This document shows, in pieces, positions 6,403 to 12,833 of a stretch of DNA of 17,279 bases; the first letter of the stretch is position 1; each line of letters starts with the position of its first letter. A model generated the notes under the pieces. It was not told the origin of the DNA. It saw only the letters and a list, made by a program, of their open reading frames with translations, and ran no database searches. Location of the stretch: contig CADATR010000022.1 in assembly GCA_902790885.1 (NCBI GenBank), positions 1 to 17,279 on the forward strand. The letters run 5' to 3'. The translations under genes were made by a program, and so were the position numbers. This DNA comes from an uncultured Eubacteriales bacterium (GTDB taxonomy: Bacteria > Bacillota_A > Clostridia > Peptostreptococcales > Anaerovoracaceae).

Positions 6403-7095
6403 TCAGAATTCGTCCGGTGAGAACTCGAGCAGACAGTCGTACTCTTCCTGCCCGAAGAGTGCGATGTAGTCCGCGACCGCTCTGTCAATAATTGCCTTTG
6501 AGTCTTCAGGAAAATGTTTGCAGAGCTCGTCGGCGACCGCGCAGTAGATATGAGCTGTATGGAAGTTGAAGTCTCTCATGGCGCTCGTTCCTAGCTCGGC
6601 CTTTTTATCCGCCATCATCTTAAGCTCGTCTTCGCTCAGCGGCTTTCCCCAGTCGAAGTCGCAGCGATCTCCGCCCCAGCTCATCGAAGTCGTCAGAGGC
6701 GTACAGACAGCTCCGCATCCGAATCCTTCATAGACCGCGGCATCCACATTGACGCAGTACTCGCGTCCGTATTCAAGTATGTCGTATTTCTTCCAGGCCT
6801 CGCACCACGCGCACTTTGCGATGTACGTCTGATAGGTAGGCTCCGAACGCAGCATCCCGAATTCCATCTGGCCTGCGTAGTCAGGCTTCCATTCTCCGTA
6901 AGCCTGGTTTGTCCACAGATCGACCGGATCGCCTGCCTTGCGGGCGCGCTCAGCCATTCTGGCGCCGCGCTCTCTTCCGTAGCGGATCATGCCGGCCTGT
7001 ATCGCCCTGCGGCCCTCCTCGCCCTTCGCCTCTATGGCAGCGCGGCTGAGGAAGGCGAACATCATCGCCTGGTTCTCTATTCTAAGTTCTGTCAT
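6403..7095 (-). CDS. Cys-rich L-2-amino-thiazoline-4-carboxylate hydrolase-family protein, 230 aa
   Basis: The middle and C-terminal part match the ATC hydrolase family (PF14196 type): KCAWCEAWKKYDILEYG (94-110), REYCVNVDAAVYEGF (111-125) and TSMSWGGDRCDFDW (136-149). The founding enzyme opens a thiazoline ring in bacterial L-cysteine formation, but most homologues in anaerobes have no tested function. This one carries at least nine cysteines, including CAWC (95-98) and CGAVC (127-131), which hints at a metal or cluster site, or simply structural thiols. I chose the ATG at 7095 over an upstream ATG at 7167 because AAAGGTGAG precedes it and it begins seven bases after the flavoprotein stop. 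The family assignment is good; the role in this cluster is unknown. Confidence 0.8.
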   Translation of the reverse strand: MTELRIENQAMMFAFLSRAAIEAKGEEGRRAIQAGMIRYGRERGARMAERARKAGDPVDLWTNQAYGEWKPDYAGQMEFGMLRSEPTYQTYIAKCAWCEAWKKYDILEYGREYCVNVDAAVYEGFGCGAVCTPLTTSMSWGGDRCDFDWGKPLSEDELKMMADKKAELGTSAMRDFNFHTAHIYCAVADELCKHFPEDSKAIIDRAVADYIALFGQEEYDCLLEFSPDEF

Positions 7096-7102
7096 TATTA
7101 TC

Positions 7103-7963
7103 TTACTCACCTTTATCCATTTCACTGAGGCGCTCGAGTATGGCGTGAGCAGCAACATTGCCCTCACCGACCGCCTTCGCGATCTGATACGGCCTGCCCG
7201 TGCAGTCTCCCGCAGCGTAGCAGCCCTTGAAGTTTGTCTCCTGGCTGCGGCCCACCTTTATGTGCGCGCCGTCCATCTCAAGACCCGGGAGCACCGTAGA
7301 CGGCGCGATGGCAGGCCTCAGGATGAAGATGCCGTCAACATCTATCTTTGTGCCGTCCGTAAGCTCAATGGATTCGCACTTCATGCCGCCGTCGAGCTTC
7401 TTCACAGGCAGCTTCAGCACTTCAGCGTTCTCAGCGTCTGTCGTGTATCCGAAACTCGTATAGATGTACAGCTTTCCGCATACCTCCTCGAGGTACTTGA
7501 TGTCGTGTTCCATGCGCTCATCTGTGCAGTATACAGCAGCGGTCTTTCCCTTATACAGGAAGCCGTCGCAGGTCGCGCAATAGCTCACGCCCGAGCCGAG
7601 CAGTCTCGCCTCGTTCTCCATCCCCTTGGCTGCCGCGATACCCGTCGAAAGCAGCACGGTGCGCGCCTCAAACATCTCATTGTCGGCGAGTATCATGAAC
7701 GATCCGCCCATATCAGCAATATTCGTAACGCGCTTGTCGACAGGCTCCAGTCCCATTTCTTCAGCCTGCGCGCGGAACTTTCCGTTGAGCTCAGCGCCCG
7801 AAACCATCGCCACGCCCGGATAGTTGGCTATCTTCTCGGACTTGCCTACCTTGTCGCTCAGCTCATTGGAGCCGAACCAGATGATATCCTTGTTGTGGAG
7901 CTTCAGAGTGAGCGCCGCCGAAAGGCCCGCAGGGCCCGTTCCGATTATTGCAACATCAAACAT
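7103..7963 (-). CDS. Thioredoxin-reductase-like flavoprotein lacking the usual NADPH motif, 286 aa
   Basis: It has the TrxR architecture: N-terminal FAD loop GTGPAG (8-13), redox-active CATC (129-132) and the C-terminal FAD motif CYAAGDCTGRPYQIAKAVGEG (248-268). In standard NADPH-dependent TrxR the CxxC is followed by GGGxxA and HRRxxxRA. Here the same region reads TAAVYCTDERMEHD, with no glycine motif and no arginine pair. That pattern fits ferredoxin-dependent flavin thioredoxin reductases and related deep-branching enzymes of clostridia. It may therefore use ferredoxin (inference) and reduce disulfides of a thioredoxin or of a cluster protein. No thioredoxin gene is adjacent. At 286 residues it is shorter than the usual 305-320. 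It lies 28 bp after the HypB-like gene and seven bases before the hydrolase-like gene. Confidence 0.87.
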   Translation of the reverse strand: MFDVAIIGTGPAGLSAALTLKLHNKDIIWFGSNELSDKVGKSEKIANYPGVAMVSGAELNGKFRAQAEEMGLEPVDKRVTNIADMGGSFMILADNEMFEARTVLLSTGIAAAKGMENEARLLGSGVSYCATCDGFLYKGKTAAVYCTDERMEHDIKYLEEVCGKLYIYTSFGYTTDAENAEVLKLPVKKLDGGMKCESIELTDGTKIDVDGIFILRPAIAPSTVLPGLEMDGAHIKVGRSQETNFKGCYAAGDCTGRPYQIAKAVGEGNVAAHAILERLSEMDKGE

Positions 7964-7991
7964 AGTTTTTTATACCCTCTTTCTTATTGAA

Positions 7992-8669
7992 TTACATAGC
8001 CTTCGACAGCTCTATCTGGCGGCGAAGCCAGCTTATCCATGCGTCGAATCCTTCGCCTGTCTTTGCCGACACAAAGAATATCTCTGACAGCGGATTCAGC
8101 GCATGCACTCTCTCAACGAATGCCTCGTCGTCGAAAGCGAAGAACTTGCGTGTGTCTGTCTTGTTTACAAGGACAGCCTGTGTGACCGTGAACATCAGAG
8201 GATACTTGAGCGGCTTGTCATCGCCCTCAGGCACCGACAGTATCTCGATATTGATGTTGGCGCCTGTATCCTGCTCGGCTGTGCAGACCAGATTGCCTAC
8301 GTTCTCAAGGAACACGAGATCGAGGTCGGATGTGTCGAACTCATTGATGGCCGCCTGTGTCATCGCAGCATCCATGCAGCACTCTCCGCCGGTGTGGATC
8401 TGCATCGAGCGCACGCCGGCTTCCGCCATCTTCTCGGCATCTACCGTCGCCTCGATATCCGCTTCCATCACGCCAATTTTATATTCATCACCAAGAGCTG
8501 CGATGGTGCGCAGCAGAGTGGTGGTTTTGCCCGCACCCGGCGAAGCCATTACGTTCACCATGAAGGTCCCGTTCGCCTTGTTCTGCGCTCTTACATCTGC
8601 GGCGATACGGTCATTCTCTTCGAATATCCCAACGTTTACATCTATTACACGTACATTATTTTCTGCCAT
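7992..8669 (-). CDS. HypB-type GTPase, paralogue with Cys-Cys metal site, 225 aa
   Basis: This is a SIMIBI-class GTPase of the HypB family, nickel chaperones that load [NiFe]-hydrogenase. Motifs: P-loop ASPGAGKTT (42-50), EADI (69-72), guanine-specificity NKTD (169-172) and the strongly conserved SVPEGDDKPLKYP. In characterised HypB the G-domain metal site is Cys-His plus a later Cys. Here the first pair reads GGECCMDA (Cys97-Cys98), with His replaced by Cys, while Cys129 is kept. The N-terminal CxxCGC or His-rich nickel store is absent. The neighbouring HypB has the standard Cys-His, so this copy has probably changed metal preference or role. No hypA, hypC-F or NiFe-hydrogenase genes are in the window. 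Shine-Dalgarno is weak. Confidence 0.88.
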   Translation of the reverse strand: MAENNVRVIDVNVGIFEENDRIAADVRAQNKANGTFMVNVMASPGAGKTTTLLRTIAALGDEYKIGVMEADIEATVDAEKMAEAGVRSMQIHTGGECCMDAAMTQAAINEFDTSDLDLVFLENVGNLVCTAEQDTGANINIEILSVPEGDDKPLKYPLMFTVTQAVLVNKTDTRKFFAFDDEAFVERVHALNPLSEIFFVSAKTGEGFDAWISWLRRQIELSKAM

Positions 8670-8696
8670 TTCTCTATCTCTTTCTTTTACCTTACT

Positions 8697-8846
8697 GAAG
8701 CCTCAAAAGTTCCTCTCTCGGGTACGCCTCGCGGCTCAAAATTTGCGACGCATCTGTTATGGGCTCGAGCTTCGCGTCAAAACCGCTCGCTCTCCCCTCA
8801 TAACAGGCTGCAAATTGGCCCCTCGTTCGGACACTTTTGAGTCTTC
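8697..8846. repeat. Long imperfect inverted repeat between the two HypB genes
   Basis: The outer arms 8697-8710 and 8833-8846 are complementary over 14 bp with one mismatch (core CTCAAAAGT / ACTTTTGAG). Inside, AATTTGC / GCAAATT (8740-8746 / 8810-8816) and CTGTTATG / CATAACAG (8754-8761 / 8799-8806) nest in order, with a CGAGC / GCTCG pair in the centre. The whole 150 bp can form one long, interrupted hairpin. It fills nearly all of a 192-bp gap, so it is either a small palindromic repeat element or a structured intercistronic RNA. Confidence 0.7.
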
Positions 8847-8861
8847 TTTATAACAAATTTA

Positions 8862-9539
8862 TCAGTCTACGTACTCCAGGATCTCGCGTGCGCGGTCGCC
8901 GAGCCATTCTGCCAGCGCTATCACGCCCTCTCCTGTCGCAGCAGATACCATGAATACCGGCGCATCCGGGCAGCGCTCCGCCACGTACTGCTTGAATTTT
9001 TCAGGGCTGAAATCGAAGGCCTCCATTGCGTCTATCTTGTTTACCGCAACGACGTCTGCCTTTGAGAACATAAGAGGATACTTGAGCGGCTTGTCGTCGC
9101 CTTCAGGCACTGACAGGATCACGAGGTTGATCTGTGCTCCTGTATCAAACTCCGCAGGGCATACGAGGTTGCCGACGTTTTCGAGTATGACGATGTCGAG
9201 ATCCTGCGACCCTATCTCTCTGAGGGCCTGGCGGCTCATGTCCGCGTCGAGATGGCACATTCCGCCTGTGTGGAGCTGCACCGAAGGGATCCCGGCGTCG
9301 AGCATCGTTCTTGTGTCGACGTCTCCGTCTATGTCCGCCTCGAGGACTCCTACCCTGAAGCTCAGCCTGAGCTGCTCCACGAGCCTGAGGATGGTGGATG
9401 TTTTGCCCGAGCCCGGCGAACTCATTACATTTATATATACCGTCTTTTCGGCTGCCAGCTCTTCGCGCAGCCTGTCAGCATCCGCGTCATTATCCGCCAG
9501 GATGCTTTCCTTAAGGTCTATGATCCTTACTTCTTCCAT
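8862..9539 (-). CDS. hypB: HypB-type GTPase with the standard Cys-His metal site, 225 aa
   Basis: It has the full HypB motif set: P-loop SSPGSGKTS (40-48), EADIDGD (67-73), the metal-binding HTGGMCHLDADM (Cys95-His96), NVGNLVC (Cys127), SVPEGDDKPLKYP and NKID (167-170). It lacks the N-terminal cysteine or histidine-rich nickel-binding extension, as in many clostridial HypB proteins. Known HypB dimers bind nickel at the subunit interface and deliver it when GTP is hydrolysed. It is the first gene of the minus-strand block, with an AAAGGAAG site 11 bases before the ATG. With no hydrogenase genes nearby, it may serve a distant hydrogenase or supply metal to the nitrogenase-like system. It is collinear in length with the next gene, which suggests a tandem duplication. 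Confidence 0.92.
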   Translation of the reverse strand: MEEVRIIDLKESILADNDADADRLREELAAEKTVYINVMSSPGSGKTSTILRLVEQLRLSFRVGVLEADIDGDVDTRTMLDAGIPSVQLHTGGMCHLDADMSRQALREIGSQDLDIVILENVGNLVCPAEFDTGAQINLVILSVPEGDDKPLKYPLMFSKADVVAVNKIDAMEAFDFSPEKFKQYVAERCPDAPVFMVSAATGEGVIALAEWLGDRAREILEYVD

Positions 9540-9642
9540 TACAATGACTTCCTTTCCATTTTATCTTTATCGGCCCCAACATCCCCCGGAACCCTAAAAA
9601 TTCCGCAGAACGCTTGAAATCCGTGTGATACAAGTGTATATA

Positions 9643-9651
9643 TGCTATAAT
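9643..9651 (+). promoter_or_regulatory. Extended -10 promoter for the acyl-CoA synthetase gene
   Basis: TGC followed by a perfect TATAAT (9646-9651) makes an extended -10 element. The region 17 bp upstream has no good -35, which extended -10 promoters tolerate. The leader to the ATG at 9808 would be about 150 nt. It contains a twice-repeated AGCTGACC (near 9682-9701) and the hairpin at 9765-9789. Confidence 0.5.
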
Positions 9652-9753
9652 ACTTTTTTGTAAATGCTCAGCTTACCCAAGAGCTGACCATTAGCTGACC
9701 GGCCGCAGCGCTGTTTTCACAGCAGGCCCGGCATCAGCATCCGTTATTGCACA

Positions 9754-9782
9754 ATTATATTTAAAGCCGGCATTTTACGCAA
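9754..9782 (-). promoter_or_regulatory. Candidate promoter for the HypB-led block
   Basis: On the minus strand, TTGCGT (9777-9782) and TATAAT (9754-9759) are separated by exactly 17 bp. Transcription would begin near 9747 and leave a leader of about 200 nt before the first HypB gene. The element overlaps the GCCGGC dyad and lies in the leader of the divergent acyl-CoA synthetase gene. No minus-strand promoter nearer to hypB looked better. Confidence 0.45.
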
Positions 9783-9789
9783 GCCGGCT
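9765..9789. repeat. AGCCGGC / GCCGGCT dyad in the divergent spacer
   Basis: Seven-base perfect inverted arms (9765-9771, 9783-9789) flank an 11-base spacer. The dyad lies just before the acyl-CoA synthetase ribosome-binding region and covers the -35 of the candidate minus-strand promoter. It could be an operator for the minus promoter or a hairpin near the plus-strand start. Confidence 0.5.
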
Positions 9790-9807
9790 GCATATTGGGG
9801 CACTTAC

Positions 9808-11649
9808 ATGAGCAGAAAATACACAGACGCAGAATACAGAAATATCAAGAGGCGTGAGCGCGAGGTCATCGAGCAGATGCTGACTGAGCTTAAGAAGTCC
9901 AAGGACAAGCGCTACCTCTTCAAAGACAAGCATGTCGTTACTGACATCAAGGACATGCTGAATTACAGCGCTGACGAGCACCCTGACCTTCCGCTCTTCA
10001 TGCAGAAGTATAAGCCGGACCAGCCTTTCAGGGAGATCAGCTTCAGGCAGGCGCGTGAAGACGTCAACGCTATCGGCACAGGTCTTCTTGAGCTCGGCCT
10101 CGAGGACAGGCACATCGGTCTCATCGGCCGCAACTCATCGGAGTGGGGCGAGTCCTACCTTGCCGTAATAGGAGGAGTCGGAGTCGTCGTTCCTCTCGAC
10201 AGAGAGCTCAACGAGAGCGAGCTGAAGCAGCTCACAATCAAGGGTGAGCTTGAGGCGGTCATCACCATAAACAACAAATACTACAAGATGTTCAAGAATA
10301 TAAAGGCCGACGGTGATACCAACCTCCGCTTTATCATCAATGCCGACATGGACGAGGACGAAGATGCCGAAGCAGGCCTCATCTCGTGGAAGAAGCTCCG
10401 CGAGAAGGGCCGCCACATGGTATGGAACGGAGACCGCCGCTACATAGACGCGCAGGTAGTCAACACCGACCTCGCATCCATCATCTTCACATCAGGCACA
10501 ACGGGCGTGGCAAAGGGCGTAATGCTCTCGCACCGCAACATGATGCTCGACACCATACTCGTGCAGTCCATGTTTGAGGCGCGTCCGAAGGACATCTGCT
10601 TCTCCGTTCTGCCGATGCATCACTGCTACGAATGCACCGCTACCTTCCTAAGCTGCGTCTACAGCGGAGCGACCGTAGCGTTCAGCCGCGGGCTCAAGTA
10701 CATCCGCAAGGATATCCTCGAGGTGAGGCCGACCATCATGCTGGCCGTGCCTGCCATCATCGAGAATTTCCACAACAAGATAAGGCGCTCAGTCGCTGAC
10801 AAGCTGACCGACAAGCAGATGAGAGTGTTTGAGCTCATGGACCGCGAGGCGAGCCGCTTCAAGGTGAAGCTGCCTAAGAAGGTCACAAAGGACATCGAAG
10901 AGGTATTCGGCGGCAGGCTGCACACGCTCATCTCGGGCGGAGCCCCTATCGACGGAGCCATACTCGACTCGTTCTGCAACATAGGCTTCAACGCCATCCA
11001 GGGCTACGGCCTCTCGGAATGCGCACCTATCGTTGCACTGAACCCGGCAAAGCGCAAGTATATGAAAAACGCCTCGGCCGGGCATCTGATGCCTTTTACC
11101 GAGTGCAAGATACTCGACGCCGACAGCAACGGCATCGGCGAGATCTGCTTCCGCGGGCCTCAGGTCATGATGGGCTACTACAAGGATCCTGAGAACACGG
11201 CTGCCGTGCTCGATGAAGAGGGCTGGTTCCACACCGGCGACATCGGTTATCTCGACCGCGACAACTATGTGTTCATCACGGGCCGCAAGAAGAACGTCAT
11301 CATTGCCAACAACGGCAAGAACGTCTATCCGGAGGAGCTCGAAAGCTACCTGCAGGCGCTTCCTTGCGTTGCGGAGTGCATGGTGTGGGGAGGCGACCGC
11401 GATCCTAACTCGCAGTGGAACGGCATCCACGCCACAGTAAGGCTCGACAAGGAATACCTCGAAAGGAAGTTCGGACCTGACTACACGCCTGAGCAGGCAG
11501 AGGAGCTTATCGATGCCGAGGTCGATAAGATCAACAGCGACCTTCCGAGATTCAAAAAGATCGCACACGTGATAGTGCGCGACCGCGAATTCGACAAGAC
11601 CACTACAAATAAGATAAGACGCTTCGTGGAAGACAACAAGCGCGCTTAA
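9808..11649 (+). CDS. Long-chain fatty acyl-CoA synthetase (AMP-forming), 613 aa
   Basis: This ANL-superfamily enzyme activates a fatty acid with ATP to an acyl-adenylate and transfers it to CoA. Motifs in order: phosphate-binding IIFTSGTTGVAKG (225-237), A5 GYGLSECAP (399-407), A7 GWFHTGDIG (472-480), the hinge region TGRKKN (491-496) and YPEELE, and a C-terminal lysine in TTTNKIRR that fits the adenylation lysine. Length suits the FadD/long-chain bacterial group. The first 40 residues are highly charged. No membrane segment is evident. It is a single-gene unit with its own promoter and a terminator at 11662-11693. The exact chain length, and whether the final acceptor is CoA or a carrier protein, cannot be fixed from sequence. 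Confidence 0.93.
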   Translation: MSRKYTDAEYRNIKRREREVIEQMLTELKKSKDKRYLFKDKHVVTDIKDMLNYSADEHPDLPLFMQKYKPDQPFREISFRQAREDVNAIGTGLLELGLEDRHIGLIGRNSSEWGESYLAVIGGVGVVVPLDRELNESELKQLTIKGELEAVITINNKYYKMFKNIKADGDTNLRFIINADMDEDEDAEAGLISWKKLREKGRHMVWNGDRRYIDAQVVNTDLASIIFTSGTTGVAKGVMLSHRNMMLDTILVQSMFEARPKDICFSVLPMHHCYECTATFLSCVYSGATVAFSRGLKYIRKDILEVRPTIMLAVPAIIENFHNKIRRSVADKLTDKQMRVFELMDREASRFKVKLPKKVTKDIEEVFGGRLHTLISGGAPIDGAILDSFCNIGFNAIQGYGLSECAPIVALNPAKRKYMKNASAGHLMPFTECKILDADSNGIGEICFRGPQVMMGYYKDPENTAAVLDEEGWFHTGDIGYLDRDNYVFITGRKKNVIIANNGKNVYPEELESYLQALPCVAECMVWGGDRDPNSQWNGIHATVRLDKEYLERKFGPDYTPEQAEELIDAEVDKINSDLPRFKKIAHVIVRDREFDKTTTNKIRRFVEDNKRA

Positions 11650-11661
11650 ATGGCACAATTC

Positions 11662-11693
11662 AAAAACGGACGGCAAGCAAGTCGTCCGTTTTT
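11662..11693. terminator. Bidirectional rho-independent terminator (acyl-CoA synthetase / pta)
   Basis: The arms 11662-11672 and 11683-11693 form an 11-bp stem (GC core CGGACG) with a 10-base loop. It is followed by T-rich sequence on the plus strand and TTTTTG on the minus strand. It lies 13 bp past the acyl-CoA synthetase stop and about 33 bp past the pta stop, so it can end both convergent transcripts. Confidence 0.88.
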
Positions 11694-11726
11694 TACTTTG
11701 CATTACAACTGCGAATTATCGAGCCA

Positions 11727-12737
11727 TTACAGTGCAGCTGTGATGATGGACATCTTATATACTTCTTCTGCGTCGCAGCCTCTCGAGAGGTCGTTGATCG
11801 GCGCGTTGAGTCCGAGCAGGATAGGTCCGTAAGCAGCGTATCCGCCGAGTCTCTGAGCGATCTTGTAGCCGATGTTGCCTGCCTCGATGATAGGGAACAC
11901 GAATGTGTTTGCGTAACCTGCAACAGGCGATCCAGGGAACTTCAGCTGGCCTACTGTAGGCGAAACAGCTGCGTCGAACTGCATCTCGCCGTCGATGGCC
12001 ATATCAGGATTGAGCTCCTTAGCGATCTTTGTAGCCTCTGCAGAGAGAGCTACTGTGTTGCCCTTGCCGGATCCCTTTGTGGAGAAGCTGAGCATCGCTA
12101 CCTTAGGATCGATGCCGAAAGTCCTTGCGCACTTCTCGATCTCTACTGCTACCTCAGCAAGCTTCTGAGCGCCTGTGAGTGTAACGTTGCCCTCTTTGTC
12201 CTTGCTGTCCTCATACGAGAGGTTTACAGCGCAGTCGCCCATGGCGATGGTCCTGAGGTTCTCGTCTCCGCAGTCTCTTGTGAGGATGAAGCAGGAGCTT
12301 ACGAGGTGAGCGCCCGGCTTTGTCTTTACAAGCTGGAGTGCAGGACGGATAGTGTCAGCTGTCGAGTATGTAGCTCCACCGAGCAGGCAGTCAGCCTTGC
12401 CCATCTTTACGAGCATGGTGCCGAAATAGTTGCCCTTCTTAAGAGCGGCAGCGCATTCCTCTTCAGTCATTTTGCCCTTTCTGAGAGCTACCATGGTCTC
12501 TACCATCTCGGCCATGCCCTCATACTTCTCAGGATCGATGATCTCAGCCTTGCTGATGTCGAATCCCTTCTCAGCCGCTGCAGCCTTTACTTCCTCTTCA
12601 TTTCCTACGAGCACTACGTCCATGAGTCCCTCTGCCAGCAGTCTTGCGGCAGCTTCCTGGATACGGGCGTCAGATCCCTCTGTGAAAACGATCTTCTTAG
12701 GCTCTGCTTTAACTTTTTCTATCAGTTTGTCAAACAT
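11727..12737 (-). CDS. pta: Phosphate acetyltransferase, 336 aa
   Basis: This enzyme interconverts acetyl-CoA plus phosphate with acetyl phosphate plus CoA in the acetate pathway. The whole chain matches the single-domain Pta type: N-terminal KIVFTEGSDARIQEAA, the middle MLVKMGKADCLLGGATYST, the conserved SFSTKGSGKG, the stretch MAIDGEMQFDAAV, and the C-terminal SRGCDAEEVYKMSIIT. About 330 residues is normal for this class; the long E. coli form has an extra N-terminal domain. I chose the ATG at 12737 over 12767 because GGAG lies eight bases upstream and the N-terminus then matches the family. Acetate kinase is not adjacent, so it must be elsewhere if present. Confidence 0.96.
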   Translation of the reverse strand: MFDKLIEKVKAEPKKIVFTEGSDARIQEAAARLLAEGLMDVVLVGNEEEVKAAAAEKGFDISKAEIIDPEKYEGMAEMVETMVALRKGKMTEEECAAALKKGNYFGTMLVKMGKADCLLGGATYSTADTIRPALQLVKTKPGAHLVSSCFILTRDCGDENLRTIAMGDCAVNLSYEDSKDKEGNVTLTGAQKLAEVAVEIEKCARTFGIDPKVAMLSFSTKGSGKGNTVALSAEATKIAKELNPDMAIDGEMQFDAAVSPTVGQLKFPGSPVAGYANTFVFPIIEAGNIGYKIAQRLGGYAAYGPILLGLNAPINDLSRGCDAEEVYKMSIITAAL

Positions 12738-12766
12738 GTTTTGTCTCCATAAATGATTTAGCAGCA

Positions 12767-12794
12767 ATAATAATTACCGTTCTTATTGTATCAA
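12767..12794 (-). promoter_or_regulatory. Promoter for pta
   Basis: On the minus strand TTGATA (12789-12794) and TATTAT (12767-12772) are 16 bp apart, within the 97-bp AT-rich gap upstream of pta. The leader would be about 23 nt. This gives pta its own transcript, separate from the membrane-protein gene upstream. Confidence 0.55.
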
Positions 12795-12833
12795 TGTAGG
12801 GTCGAAATTTAAATACTTTTATTGACTGCAGAC

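Noticed and set aside
5510..7990. Long plus-strand open frames at 5510-6469 and 6989-7990
   Set aside because: Both are antisense to genes with strong motifs (MFS, ATC-hydrolase family, TrxR-like) and reflect the GC-rich codon pattern of the opposite strand.
10789..11703. 304-codon minus-strand frame
   Set aside because: Antisense to the acyl-CoA synthetase, which has all its adenylation motifs; it also runs through the shared terminator.
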